64,000 bases of DNA from Pirellulales bacterium (GCA_019694455.1 JAIBBY010000017.1:28981-92980); one strand, 5' to 3'; shown: positions 16,392-25,559, counted from the first letter of the stretch. Notes: generated by a model from the sequence alone, not told the origin. Numbers and translations: made by a program.

Positions 16392-18194
16392 TTACTTGGC
16401 CTGCGCCAAGCCCGGCAGCGCCAGGGCGATGGGGCGCCGCAGCGAATTGTCGTGCGCCAGCAGTTTGGCCTCGCCGACGAAGTAACTGTTCATCTGCGCG
16501 ACGACAAAGTTATAGGCCTGGGCTTTGGGGCCCTGATCGATCGCTTCGATGGTCACCGTGCCATCGAGCGTGCGCAGCCGGTCGCCCACCGCGCACTCGT
16601 GGGCCATGCGCCAGCCGTGACCCACCACCCACAAGGGGTGCCCACGCGTCACGACGAAGGTTTCGCCATCGACAGAGAGCTTGAGCAGTTGCGTCGCGGG
16701 GCGCACCGAGGTGGAGAGCACCGGGCGCAGGGCGAGTTCGCCGGTTTCCACATCCTGGCTCAGGACGCGATCGCCAATGGCGATGGTTTCGATGGCCACC
16801 GGGCCGGTGGCGGTCCAGACCTTGGTGCCGGCAATGAAGCACTCAACGATGAGCGGTGACTGCGGCGTTTCGGTCAGCGCCACCGTGGAATTGACGGTTT
16901 CGACCAGCGCTTGCGGCGGATAGTAGATGTCGTTGGTGTCGTACCACCATTGCCATAGTTCGCGGGGCGTTGTGCCATCGGCATCGGCCGCGGTGCGCAG
17001 GGCGCTGCGGACCCGATTGTTGCGCTGGTTGGCCGCCACGTTGAAGGCGACGATGCGGCGCTCGGCGCGATCGGCGTCGCGGGCCAGTTGCTCGCGCTCG
17101 CGCGAGGGGCGATCGTCGTCGGTGGGCATGGCGCCCGGCACATTGGCCTGCATCAGGTTGACGCTACGGTTGAAGACCAGATCGGTCATGGGGCCTTCGC
17201 GGCGCAATGTCAGGCGATAGGTGGTGGCGCCGGGCTGGGCGATGGAGCTGAAACGGGCCTCGATGGGGGACTCTAGCGAGGCCAACATCTGCGGCGCGTA
17301 GCTATAGACCGAGCGACCGCGCAGCGCCTCGGCGGCCGATTGCCGCACTGCGTCGGAGGGGCTGTCCAGGGAGCCGAGGGCCAACGCGTCGGCGGCGTCT
17401 TGCCCCTCGATGCGCTCGAGCGCATCGACGCCGGCGAGCGCGGTTTGCTCGTCGGGACTGGACAAGAGGAGTTCGTCAATCACGCCGGCGGCGTTGGGAT
17501 CGTCGATGTTGGCCAATTCTTCCTCGGCCTGCTGGCGGTCTTGCTCGTCGTTGTCGTCAAGATGCTGCCGGATGCGGGCGATCGGCTTGCGCCACTTGTA
17601 GCCCGCGCGGCGCCGCTCGGCGGCTTGGCGCTCGCGCGCCCGAAGTTCGTCGCGGGTGAGCCACTCGCCGCGATAGGGCGCCAACTCGTAGGCGCTGGCG
17701 TCGAACGCCAATTGCGGATCGCTGGCGAGCGCCGCGCGCAAGTGGGCGCGGGCCTCGTCCAGCAGGCCGGCGCGGCGGCACGCCTCGGCCAGCGCGAATT
17801 GATCGCTGGCCTGGTTGCCGGCGCGGGAGCGCTCGTTGCGGTACTGCTCGAGTCGCCGCCCCTTGGGCGGATCGGCCGTGGCCTGTTCGAGAGTCAGCCA
17901 TTTACGGTCAATTTGCAGGTGCCCCAATTGCCAATGCGCCAGCGCGTTGTTGGGGTCGAGTTCGAGCGCTTCTTCGAGATAGAGTCGGCGGCCCTGGTCG
18001 TCGCCGGCCAGTTCGCACTCGAGCGCTTGTTGCACCAGATCGCGCGAGGCGGCCACGGCGTCGTCGGCCCGCTCGTCGATGAGGGGGGGCGACTTCTGGG
18101 GCGCGTCGAACAAGCTGCCGTCGGCCCAGAGAGGCCGCGCTGGAATGACGCTCACCACACCAACCACCAAAAATGCCCACAGCGGCGCGCGCAT
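16392..18194 (-). CDS. secreted TPR/HEAT-like protein with a C-terminal Hint (pretoxin-type) domain
   Basis: 600 residues from ATG 18194, which has AGGAGG at ideal spacing. Residues 1-25 are a signal peptide (MRAPLWAFLVVGVVSVIPAR). Residues ~45-190 contain TPR-like helices (QQALECELAGDDQGRRLYLE, ALAHWQLGHLQIDRK, ACRRAGLLDEARAHLRAALA). Residues ~220-340 are Glu/Gln-rich helices and HEAT-like repeats (IDELLLSSPDEQTALAGVDA). From C452 to about 580 there is a Hint domain: ECFIAGTKVWTATGPVAIE, GDRVLSQDVETGE, VVTRGHPLWVVGHGW with the TxxH block, GDRLRTLDGTV, and YNFVVAQMNSYFVGEAKLLA then HDN. Hint domains self-cleave with their first Cys. Only ~18 residues follow it, so no toxin payload is attached. 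Confidence 0.85.
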   Translation of the reverse strand: MRAPLWAFLVVGVVSVIPARPLWADGSLFDAPQKSPPLIDERADDAVAASRDLVQQALECELAGDDQGRRLYLEEALELDPNNALAHWQLGHLQIDRKWLTLEQATADPPKGRRLEQYRNERSRAGNQASDQFALAEACRRAGLLDEARAHLRAALASDPQLAFDASAYELAPYRGEWLTRDELRARERQAAERRRAGYKWRKPIARIRQHLDDNDEQDRQQAEEELANIDDPNAAGVIDELLLSSPDEQTALAGVDALERIEGQDAADALALGSLDSPSDAVRQSAAEALRGRSVYSYAPQMLASLESPIEARFSSIAQPGATTYRLTLRREGPMTDLVFNRSVNLMQANVPGAMPTDDDRPSREREQLARDADRAERRIVAFNVAANQRNNRVRSALRTAADADGTTPRELWQWWYDTNDIYYPPQALVETVNSTVALTETPQSPLIVECFIAGTKVWTATGPVAIETIAIGDRVLSQDVETGELALRPVLSTSVRPATQLLKLSVDGETFVVTRGHPLWVVGHGWRMAHECAVGDRLRTLDGTVTIEAIDQGPKAQAYNFVVAQMNSYFVGEAKLLAHDNSLRRPIALALPGLAQAK

Positions 18195-18713
18195 GACAGC
18201 CCTCCTGTTCTCAAGTTGAATTGGGACGGGCGGCGCGACGGGCCGCTTGGGGTCCCACAGGTTCCTTGCGCCACGGGGTTCCGAATACCGTGGCGTCAAG
18301 GTTTAGGGATACCGCAGTTCGGCAGCGGAGGCAAAGAAAAAAGCGCGAAAAAAACGAGGACAAAAAATGCACGGCCAATTCAACCGCCGCGCATCTTGGC
18401 CAAGTCGCGGTCAATGAACAGACGGCGCACCACCCATCCGCGTCGTGTTGATCGTGTCGTCTGGGCCACATGCTTGTTCATCCGGTGAGTACGCGCTGTA
18501 AGCGGCTCAGTCGCTCAATATACCCGTACTTGCCAGCCGCCAGTACGCGCCTTGCCAGCGGTTGCTAACGCCCTTGACGGCTGTGTCAATTGGCGATGAA
18601 TCGCCGCGCCGGGGGGCGCTGGACCGCCGATTCTAGCTAGTGGCGGCCCGGCCCCGCCGGGCGCTGGCGGCGCCCTGCCGGCATGGTCCTCACGTCCTGC
18701 GCAACCCGATAAG
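18195..18713. other. intergenic region without a recognisable gene
   Basis: About 520 bp between the divergent Hint-protein and acetyltransferase genes. It includes an A-rich stretch at ~18330-18370. No tRNA, terminator or protein-like frame with a ribosome-binding site was seen. The promoter of the Hint-protein gene should lie in the first ~150 bases. Confidence 0.45.
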
Positions 18714-18742
18714 TTGACCCTCTCCAACCACCCGGCTACGAT
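18714..18742 (+). promoter_or_regulatory. sigma-70-type promoter for the GNAT gene
   Basis: TTGACC (18714-18719) and TACGAT (18737-18742) are separated by 17 bases, close to the consensus at both boxes. Transcription would start near 18749, about 75 bases before the acetyltransferase start. Confidence 0.6.
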
Positions 18743-18822
18743 TCGAGCAGCGCTGGGAATGGGCGTGCTCGACGCTGTTTCGGCTGGTCGCGCGGCCTTC
18801 CGGTGAGTCTGCGAACGAACCT

Positions 18823-19374
18823 ATGGTTCTGACCTATTTCAAGCGTTATCGCATGGAGATCGACCTCCGGCGCGCACCCGCGCCGGAGTTGCCGCCGGGC
18901 TATCGCTTTGTCGGCTGGGATCCATCGCTGTTGGCGCTGCACGCCGACACCAAGTACCGCAGCTTCCACAGCGAGATCGACGCCAACGTGTTTCCCTGTC
19001 TGGGCGAGTCGGAAGGGTGCCAACGCTTGATGCAAGAGATCAGTCGCAAAGAGGGGTTTCTGCCGGCGGCCACCTGGCTGGTGGTGCACGACCGGCCGGG
19101 CGCGGCCTCGCGCGCGTGCGGCACGGTGCAAGGCATCCGCGATCGATCGGGGCAGGGCGCGATCCAGAACCTCGGCATCGTGCCACAGCACCGCGGCCTG
19201 GGGCTAGGCTCGGCGCTGCTGCTGCAAGCGCTCGACGGATTTCGACGGTCGGGCCTGCAGCGGGCGTTTCTGGAGGTGACCGCGCAGAACGACGGGGCGA
19301 TTCGCTTGTATCGCCGACTTGGATTTCGCAAAGCGCGAACCGTCTTCAAAGCGGTGGAAGTGGCGTACACCTGA
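18823..19374 (+). CDS. GNAT family N-acetyltransferase
   Basis: 183 residues. The acetyl-CoA-binding motif A is NLGIVPQHRGLGLGSALLLQ (residues ~111-130), matching the Q/R-x-x-G-x-G/A loop. It is followed by AFLEVTAQNDGAIRLYRRLG, the usual beta5/alpha4 end of the GNAT fold. The N-terminal half (YFKRYRMEIDLRR, YRSFHSEIDANVFPCLGES) is of a type I have seen in planctomycete acetyltransferases; the acceptor is unknown. A good promoter lies at 18714-18742. The start is taken at ATG 18823; ATG 18853 (MEIDLRRAP) is possible, but the YFKRYRMEIDL stretch looks like genuine protein. The M16 pair begins 95 bases downstream in the same direction. Confidence 0.85.
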   Translation: MVLTYFKRYRMEIDLRRAPAPELPPGYRFVGWDPSLLALHADTKYRSFHSEIDANVFPCLGESEGCQRLMQEISRKEGFLPAATWLVVHDRPGAASRACGTVQGIRDRSGQGAIQNLGIVPQHRGLGLGSALLLQALDGFRRSGLQRAFLEVTAQNDGAIRLYRRLGFRKARTVFKAVEVAYT

Positions 19375-19468
19375 TGAGCGGCACGCGCGCCGCAAAAGGG
19401 TTGTGCGGACGGCGATTCTGACAGTTCGCGCCGCCGGTGGCCCGCTAGATCAAGACCCAGGAAGCCTG

Positions 19469-20722
19469 ATGTCAAAACAATATTCCCACCAGTACGACAA
19501 CGGCCTGGCGCTGGTGGCCGAGGAGATGAGTTGGCTGGAGAGCGCGGCGTTCACGCTGCTTGTGCCGGCGGGTTGCATCTATGAACCGGCCGATCGGTCG
19601 GGATTGTCGGGTTTTAACTGCGAGATGTTGTTGCGCGGCGCCGGCGACCGCGACAGCCGACAGTTTGTGGACGCGCTCGATTGCCTTGGTGTGGAACGCG
19701 GGGAGTCGGTGAGCGACGCGCACACCAGTTTCAGCGGCGCGACGGTGGGCGAGAATCTGTTTGACGCGCTGGCCATCTACGCCGACGTGATTCGCCGCCC
19801 GCACCTGCCGGCCGAGCAGATTGAGGCGGGGCGCCAGGTGATGCTGCAAGAACTGCAGGCGGTGGAGGACGATCCGCACCACAAGTTGATGGTCGAATTG
19901 CGGCGGCGTCACTTTCACGCGCCGTGGGGCCGCGCGAACACTGGGGATCAGGCGGGGCTGGAAGCGATCGACATCGCCGACATCGGCGCCTTCCACCGCC
20001 GCTACTTTCGGCCCAACGGCACGATCTTGGGGGTCGCGGGGCGTTTCGACTGGCCGGCGCTGCGCGATCATGTGGGCGCGCTGCTGGGTGATTGGCCGGC
20101 GCGCGATGAACCCTTGCCGAGCGAGGGGCCGCGCGGCGAGCAGTCGGCGCATGTGCATTTGGACACGAATCAAACGCAGATCGGCATTGCGTACGCCAGC
20201 GTGCCGTATCGCGATCCGCGGTATTTTCAGGCCTGGGGCGCGGTGGGGGCGCTGTCGGGGGGCATGAGCTCGCGCTACTTCACCGAGGTGCGCGAGAAGC
20301 GCGGCCTGTGCTACAGCGTGTACGCCAGCTATTACACCTTGCGAGATCGGGGCGCGGTGATCAGCTACGCCGGCACCAGCGCCGAGCGCGCGCAAGAAAC
20401 GCTCGACGTGATGCTGGCCGAACTGGCGCGACTGGCCGACGGGGTGCAGGAGCGCGAGTTGGAACGCTTGAAGGCGCGGATCAAAAGCTCGCTCATCATG
20501 CAGCAAGAGTCGAGTTCTGCCCGCAGCGGCGCCGTGGCGCGCGACTGGTATCACCTGGGGCAGGTGCGCACGCTGGCCGAACTGGGGCAATTGGTCGACG
20601 ATTTGTCGTGCGCATCGATTAACGAATATCTGGCGGCGCATCCGCCGCGCGACTTCACCATTGTCACTCTCGGCCCGCGCCCATTGGAGACGCCCGATCG
20701 TGTTTCATCAGCACGCGCTTAA
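19469..20722 (+). CDS. M16 family peptidase-like protein lacking the zinc motif
   Basis: 417 residues from ATG 19469 (AGGA upstream). The fold is that of the M16 (pitrilysin/processing peptidase) family: LLVPAGCIYEPADRSGLSGF near the N-terminus, EQIEAGRQVMLQELQAVEDD, FHRRYFRPNGTILGVAGRFD, GGMSSRYFTEVREKRGLCYS (the conserved R/Y loop of the C-terminal half) and RLKARIKSSLIMQQESSSAR. The place where active members have HxxEH reads GFNCEMLLRG, so it cannot bind catalytic zinc. It overlaps the next gene by 23 bases, and that gene has the intact motif. In comparable bacterial and mitochondrial pairs, the inactive subunit forms half of the substrate chamber with the active one. Confidence 0.9.
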   Translation: MSKQYSHQYDNGLALVAEEMSWLESAAFTLLVPAGCIYEPADRSGLSGFNCEMLLRGAGDRDSRQFVDALDCLGVERGESVSDAHTSFSGATVGENLFDALAIYADVIRRPHLPAEQIEAGRQVMLQELQAVEDDPHHKLMVELRRRHFHAPWGRANTGDQAGLEAIDIADIGAFHRRYFRPNGTILGVAGRFDWPALRDHVGALLGDWPARDEPLPSEGPRGEQSAHVHLDTNQTQIGIAYASVPYRDPRYFQAWGAVGALSGGMSSRYFTEVREKRGLCYSVYASYYTLRDRGAVISYAGTSAERAQETLDVMLAELARLADGVQERELERLKARIKSSLIMQQESSSARSGAVARDWYHLGQVRTLAELGQLVDDLSCASINEYLAAHPPRDFTIVTLGPRPLETPDRVSSARA

Positions 20723-21935
20723 GAACGGACTGGAAATCATCGCCGAGACGAGCGCCGACGCCTACTCGTCGTCTGTCGGCTACTTTGTGCGCACCGGCGC
20801 GCGCGACGAGACCGAGGATTTGGCGGGCGTGAGCCACTTTCTGGAGCACATGGTGTTCAAGGGGACGCCGACGCGCACGGCGGAAGACGTGAACCGCGAA
20901 TTCGACGAGATGGGCGCGCACTACAACGCCTTCACCAGCGAGGAGAACACGGTTTACTATGCGGCCATCTTGCCGGAGTTTGTCGATCGGTCGGTGGGCC
21001 TGTTGGGCGACATCATGCGGCCGTCGCTGCGGCCCGACGATTTCGACACCGAAAAGCAGGTGATCATCGAAGAAATCAAGATGTACGACGACCAGCCTCC
21101 CTACGGCGCCGACGACAAATGCCGCGCCGCATTCTTTGGGCGGCATCCCTTGAGCCATAGCGTGCTGGGGAGCGTCGCGAGCATCGAAGCGCTGCCGGTC
21201 GAGGCGATGCGGGCCTATTTCGAGCGCCAATACTGCCCGAGCAACATCACGCTGGTCGCGGCGGGGAAGATCGACTTCGACGCGCTGGTGGCGTCGGCCG
21301 AACGCTATTGCGGCGGCTGGCAACCGATGAAGGCCGACCGCCAGGTAGATCGTCCCTTGCCCGAGGCGGGGTTCCGCTGCCTGCACAAGCCCCAGGCGAC
21401 GCAGGAGTATGTGCTGCAACTTGCCGACGCGCCGGGTTCGCTCGACGACGAGCGTTACGCGGCCAAGTTGTTGGCCAGCATTTTGGGGGATGACACGGGG
21501 AGCCGACTCTATTGGGAACTGGTCGATCCGGGATTGGCCGAGAGCGTGAGTTTGTCGCATTACGAGTACGACGGCGCGGGGATCTATCTCACGTACCTAT
21601 CCACGACGCCGGAGAACGTGGCGGACAATCTCGCGACGATCCTCAAGGTGTATCGTCAGGCGGAGGGGGAGGGTTTTCGCGCGGGCGAACTGGAGCAGGC
21701 GAAGCGCAAGATGAAGTCGCGCGTGGTGCTAGGGAGCGAGCGGCCGCGATCGCGATTGTTTTCGGTCGGCATGAATTGGCTGCATCGCCACCGCTATGTG
21801 ACGGTGCGCGACGACCTGAACGCGATCGACGCTGTGCGGCTCGATGATTTGGCTTCGATCTTGAAGCGCTATCCACTCACTCGCAATATGACGATGGCGG
21901 TGGGACCGCTGGCAACGGTGGACGAGCCGCAGTAG
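20700..21935 (+). CDS. M16 family zinc metallopeptidase (active partner)
   Basis: 411 residues from GTG 20700, with GGAGA about nine bases upstream and inside the preceding gene. The zinc-binding motif is HFLEH (46-50), set in DLAGVSHFLEHMVFKGT. The distal glutamate region is KQVIIEEIKMYDDQPPYGAD. The C-terminal half keeps GDDTGSRLYWELVDPGLAES and KRKMKSRVVLGSERPRSRLF. M16B peptidases degrade short or unfolded peptides in a clam-shell cavity; no signal peptide is present, so it probably acts in the cytoplasm. The 23-base overlap with the zinc-less homologue indicates coupled synthesis and a heterodimer. No other gene follows closely. Confidence 0.93.
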   Translation: MFHQHALKNGLEIIAETSADAYSSSVGYFVRTGARDETEDLAGVSHFLEHMVFKGTPTRTAEDVNREFDEMGAHYNAFTSEENTVYYAAILPEFVDRSVGLLGDIMRPSLRPDDFDTEKQVIIEEIKMYDDQPPYGADDKCRAAFFGRHPLSHSVLGSVASIEALPVEAMRAYFERQYCPSNITLVAAGKIDFDALVASAERYCGGWQPMKADRQVDRPLPEAGFRCLHKPQATQEYVLQLADAPGSLDDERYAAKLLASILGDDTGSRLYWELVDPGLAESVSLSHYEYDGAGIYLTYLSTTPENVADNLATILKVYRQAEGEGFRAGELEQAKRKMKSRVVLGSERPRSRLFSVGMNWLHRHRYVTVRDDLNAIDAVRLDDLASILKRYPLTRNMTMAVGPLATVDEPQ

Positions 21936-22219
21936 TCGGGCGCCGTGGAAGGAAGTCGAACCGCAGAAACGCGGAGGGGGGAGGTAAGCGGAAGACCCCC
22001 TCACCGCGGTCTGCGACCGCTGCCTCTGGCGCCTACTGCGCTTCGCTGCGTGGGGGCGAGGCGGAAGAGAAGGAGCCGCGCGGATGGAGATTCGTTAGCT
22101 GCTTCCCACTGGCGGAGCCAATGGCACATGGACAAATGGCACACGCCGCGCGGCGAGTTGAGAGCAGGTGAGCCTACCTGCCGGGAGATGGGGCGTGGGT
22201 TGCGGAGAAAGCCTGCCCA

Positions 22220-23521
22220 CTATTCGGGGATGGAGCGGCCGTGGGGATCGCTGCCGGGCTGGGCCAGTTCGTCGGCCATTTGCGCTTGTAGCGCGGGGCC
22301 GACGTAGTGTTCCCAGCGTTCGGCGGGCGCGTGCAGGTGATCGAGCGGCAACTCGAAATGACTGCCGATGTAGGCCTCCCAGAGGCGATGGGCGCGGACG
22401 AGCGACTGCGCTTTCTGCCGGCCGCTCTCGGTGAGCGCGAGTCGGCCGTGTGGAACGGGGCGGACGTCGCCGCGCCACCAAAGGCGTGGCGCCACCAGCC
22501 AAGCGCTCGGCCCGCGACCGGCCGCGCTGATTTCCCAGACCGGCACGGCGACAGGTTCGGCGTCTGAGGCTCGTTCTTCTTCCTGGCGGTAGAGGGTGGC
22601 CAAAACGTCTTCGCCATAGATACGCAATGTCAGCGAAAGCGTGTGCAGCGCGCGGCTGACCAATCCATAGCGGGGCGCGAAGAACACGGCCAGCGCGAAC
22701 TGGAGGCCGGCGACCACGGCCATCATGCCCGCGACGCTGGTGTTGAGCCAGGTGGCCGCCAAGGCGCCGCCAATGGCGGCGATCCAACCGACCAGCACGG
22801 CGCCAATGAGCATCGAGCGCAGACGATCGGTGAGCAACTGCGCGGTGGCGGCGGGCACGATCAGCATGGCGATCACCAGGATGGAACCAACCGCCTCGAA
22901 CGAAGTGACAGTAACGATGGCCACCATCGACATCAAAAAATAGTGCAGACCGGTCGCGCTAAAGCCCATGGCGGTGGCCAGGGAATCGTCGAACGATACC
23001 AACTTAAGCTCTTTCCAGAGGGCGAAGACGAAGATCAGCACCAACAAGAGCGTGAGCGCCATGCCGCCGAGTGCCCGCGGAATCTCCCAGCCGGCGAAGC
23101 TGACGGTGTCTAGCGGAATGAACTCCAAGAGGCCATAGAGCACGCAATCGACATCGAGATGCACATCGTGCGCGAAGGTGGTGAGCAGGATGACGCCAAG
23201 CGCAAAGAGCGAGGTGAAGACGACGCCCATGCCGGCGTCTTCTGGCACGCTGCCTTGATCGCGAAGTGTGGCAGTCAGCAGCGTGGTGAGGACGCCAAAC
23301 AGGGCGGCGCCGATCATGATCGGCACGGCGCCGAGCGTGCCGGTGAGCAGATAGGCGAGCACGATGCCCGGCAGGACGGCGTGGCTGATGGCGTCGCCGA
23401 GCAGGCTGAGGCGGCGGAGCACGAGGTAGCAGCCGAGCAGCGCGCAGGAGGTGTTGGAGATGCCGGCGACGAGGATTGTCCAGAGGATCGACTCGGAGAG
23501 GCCAAACCAAGCGTCGTTCAT
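22220..23521 (-). CDS. Mn/Zn ABC transporter permease (TroD-like) fused to a complete DtxR/MntR-like regulator domain
   Basis: 433 residues. Residues 1-~282 are an ABC-3 family permease with eight or nine membrane helices (LRRLSLLGDAISHAVLPGIV; SILVIAMLIVPAATAQLL). Residues ~303-433 are DtxR-like: a winged-helix part (GEDVLATLYRQEEE to GRLALTESGRQKA) and a dimerisation/metal domain (LVRAHRLWEAYI, LHAPAERWEHYVGPALQAQM, DPHGRSIPE). Metal-ligand positions are H378, E382, H397, E401, E404 and H405, exactly the H-x3-E-x14-H-x3-E-x2-E-H spacing of DtxR. D305 sits where MntR has Asp8. The protein therefore joins the channel to a plausible Mn2+/Fe2+ sensor. Its ATG overlaps the stop of the other permease gene (ATGA). 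It is last in the four-gene operon. Confidence 0.92.
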   Translation of the reverse strand: MNDAWFGLSESILWTILVAGISNTSCALLGCYLVLRRLSLLGDAISHAVLPGIVLAYLLTGTLGAVPIMIGAALFGVLTTLLTATLRDQGSVPEDAGMGVVFTSLFALGVILLTTFAHDVHLDVDCVLYGLLEFIPLDTVSFAGWEIPRALGGMALTLLLVLIFVFALWKELKLVSFDDSLATAMGFSATGLHYFLMSMVAIVTVTSFEAVGSILVIAMLIVPAATAQLLTDRLRSMLIGAVLVGWIAAIGGALAATWLNTSVAGMMAVVAGLQFALAVFFAPRYGLVSRALHTLSLTLRIYGEDVLATLYRQEEERASDAEPVAVPVWEISAAGRGPSAWLVAPRLWWRGDVRPVPHGRLALTESGRQKAQSLVRAHRLWEAYIGSHFELPLDHLHAPAERWEHYVGPALQAQMADELAQPGSDPHGRSIPE

Positions 23522-24711
23522 GGCGCGGCTCCGGCAAGCAGGAGGCGGCGCTCTAGCTGCGCGCGTAGATCGGGGGTGAGGTTTTGGCGGGCCTCGTCGA
23601 AGTCGAGATCGAACAGGCCGGGAATCTGGTCGGGATAGTCGCGCAGGAGCATCCGCCAGGCGGCATTGCGGCGGGCGGCCTGTTGGGCGGCCTGGGCGCC
23701 GGGCGCGGCGAGGCGCAGGCGACCGGCGGCTTGCTCGATCCAACCTTGTCCCAGAGCGCGGCGCTGCTGAGCGGGCGAGAGGGGGGGAAGATCGAGCGCA
23801 CGATTGACGGCCGGGGCGAGATTTTCGAGCAATTGTTGATCGGCAACGCGACGCCGCAGCGACTGCCGGCGCAGTGCGCGGGCGACAAAACCGCGGCGCG
23901 GCGCCAGCAGCACCGAGAACAAGAAGACCGCGGCGCCGACAAGCACAATGACCGGGCCAGTCGGCAGCCCACTGTAGCGCGCGCTGAGCGCCGCGCCGAC
24001 GGCGCCAATGAGCCAGCCAAGCGCGCTAGCCAAGAGGACCATGCGGCCGAGGCGATCGGTCCAAAAGCGGGCCGCGGCGGCGGGCAAAATCAAGAGCGCC
24101 GCCACCAGCACCACGCCGACGGCTGGCAGGCCGATCACGACGGTCAGCGAGATGAGCGCCATGAGGAGGGTGTCTAGCGCGAAGGTGGGCAGGCCCTGCA
24201 CGTGGGCAAAACCGGGATCGAACGAGACGACGCGAAACTCTTTGAACAAGAGCGCGATCGTGAGCAGGCAGACGACCGAGACGCCGGCGATGAAATAAAC
24301 GTCGCTGGCGATCATGCCGGCCGTTTTGCCGTAGATGTACGAGTCAAGGCCGGCCTTGCTGCCGGTGGTGGTTTGATTTTGAATCAGCCGCACCAGCACG
24401 ATGCCGAGCCCGAAGAAGACCGAGAGCACGATGCCGATGGCGGCGTCTTCTTTGATGCGGGTGTAGCGGCGCAGGCCGGCGACAATCAACACGCCGGCGA
24501 CGCCGGTGGCGAACGCGCCCAGTTGCATTGCCGGCAGGTTGCGGCCGCCGACGATGAGGAACGCGATACACAGGCCGGGGAGCGCGGCATGGGCCAGCGC
24601 GTCTCCCATCAGCGAGCGGCGGCGGAGCACGGCGAAGCTGCCGACCAGCCCGGCGCTAGCGCCGAGCAGACTGGCGCCGAGCAGGACGATGGTGGTGTTG
24701 TAGCTGATCAC
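23518..24711 (-). CDS. Mn/Zn ABC transporter permease (TroC-like) with degenerate DtxR-like tail
   Basis: 397 residues from GTG 24711, which overlaps the ATPase stop (GTGA). Residues 1-~270 are an ABC-3 permease: [20 protein letters not shown] and [20 protein letters not shown] are the diagnostic segments, with about eight membrane helices. Residues ~275-397 form a soluble tail with the same layout as the partner permease's regulator domain. It has a winged-helix-like part ([33 protein letters not shown]) and a helical part ([37 protein letters not shown]). When the two tails are aligned, the metal-ligand positions read N349, R353, D368, D372, R375 and Q376, so sensing by the same site is unlikely. 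With the other permease it would form the membrane channel of the importer. Confidence 0.9.
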   Translation of the reverse strand: MISYNTTIVLLGASLLGASAGLVGSFAVLRRRSLMGDALAHAALPGLCIAFLIVGGRNLPAMQLGAFATGVAGVLIVAGLRRYTRIKEDAAIGIVLSVFFGLGIVLVRLIQNQTTTGSKAGLDSYIYGKTAGMIASDVYFIAGVSVVCLLTIALLFKEFRVVSFDPGFAHVQGLPTFALDTLLMALISLTVVIGLPAVGVVLVAALLILPAAAARFWTDRLGRMVLLASALGWLIGAVGAALSARYSGLPTGPVIVLVGAAVFLFSVLLAPRRGFVARALRRQSLRRRVADQQLLENLAPAVNRALDLPPLSPAQQRRALGQGWIEQAAGRLRLAAPGAQAAQQAARRNAAWRMLLRDYPDQIPGLFDLDFDEARQNLTPDLRAQLERRLLLAGAAP

Positions 24712-25559
24712 GGGCTGCGTTCTCGGGCGCGAATGGCCTCGGCGGCGTCGTCGAGCACCGCGAGTCTGCCGCCGTAGGCGCGCTGCAAGTTTTCTGGCGT
24801 GAAGACTTGATCGACCGGGCCGCTGGCGACAAGTCCCATGTTGAGCAGAATGAGATATTCGTAATAGCGCGCCACGGTGCGCAGGTCGTGATGCACGACG
24901 AGCACGGTTTTGTTTTGCGCGCGCAACTGCTGAAGCAGTGAAAAGATGACCTGCTCGGTGGCGGCGTCGACGCCCGCCATGGGCTCGTCCATGAAATAAA
25001 TGTCGGCCTGCTGCGCCAGGGCGCGGGCCAGAAAGACGCGCTGCTGCTGTCCACCGGAGAGTTGGCCAATCTGCCGCGTGGCGAAGTCGGCCATGCCGAC
25101 CTGATCGAGGCACTGAAGCGCCAGTTGGCGCTGCGCCTTGCCGGGACGACGGAACCAGCCCAAGCGGCCGTAAGTGCCCATTAGCACGACATCGATGGCG
25201 GTGACAGGAAAGTCCCAATCGACGCTCTCGCGCTGCGGCACGTATCCGATCTGTCGGCGCTCGGCGCTGACCGCGGCGCCACGGATGCGCACGTAGCCGC
25301 TGGCCAAGGGAGCGAGCCCCAAGATGGCCTTGATGAGCGTGCTCTTGCCGGCGCCATTGGGACCGACGATGCCGACCAGACGCGGCTGGTCGATGACGAG
25401 ATCAATGTCCCACAGCACGGGCTTGCGGTGATAGGCCACGGTCATATCGTGGACTTCGATCACCGGTGGTTGTGGCTGCGAGGCAGGCATGTTGATGGCG
25501 GGGGGAGGCTGTGGCTGGCGCCGCGGCCCGGGCGGGGCGTGCTGACGAAGGGCTTTCAT
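24708..25559 (-). CDS. Mn/Zn ABC transporter ATP-binding protein (TroB-like)
   Basis: 283 residues, including a ~30-residue Pro/Gln-rich N-terminal extension. All ABC ATPase motifs are intact: Walker [11 protein letters not shown]-loop near [20 protein letters not shown] (typical of the Mn/Zn subfamily), signature LSGGQQQR, Walker B IYFMDEP, and H-loop VVHHD. It powers import by the two permeases. Its ATG at 25559 overlaps the TGA of the binding-protein gene (ATGA), and its own TGA overlaps the GTG of the next permease (GTGA). An internal ATG (MPASQPQPP, residue 24) could be an alternative start, but the overlap favours the first. Confidence 0.95.
   Translation of the reverse strand: MKALRQHAPPGPRRQPQPPPAINMPASQPQPPVIEVHDMTVAYHRKPVLWDIDLVIDQPRLVGIVGPNGAGKSTLIKAILGLAPLASGYVRIRGAAVSAERRQIGYVPQRESVDWDFPVTAIDVVLMGTYGRLGWFRRPGKAQRQLALQCLDQVGMADFATRQIGQLSGGQQQRVFLARALAQQADIYFMDEPMAGVDAATEQVIFSLLQQLRAQNKTVLVVHHDLRTVARYYEYLILLNMGLVASGPVDQVFTPENLQRAYGGRLAVLDDAAEAIRARERSP

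Noticed and set aside
16392..16841. Intein within the TPR/HEAT-like protein
   Set aside because: The Hint domain lies at the C-terminus with no C-extein and no homing-endonuclease insert, so protein splicing is not possible.
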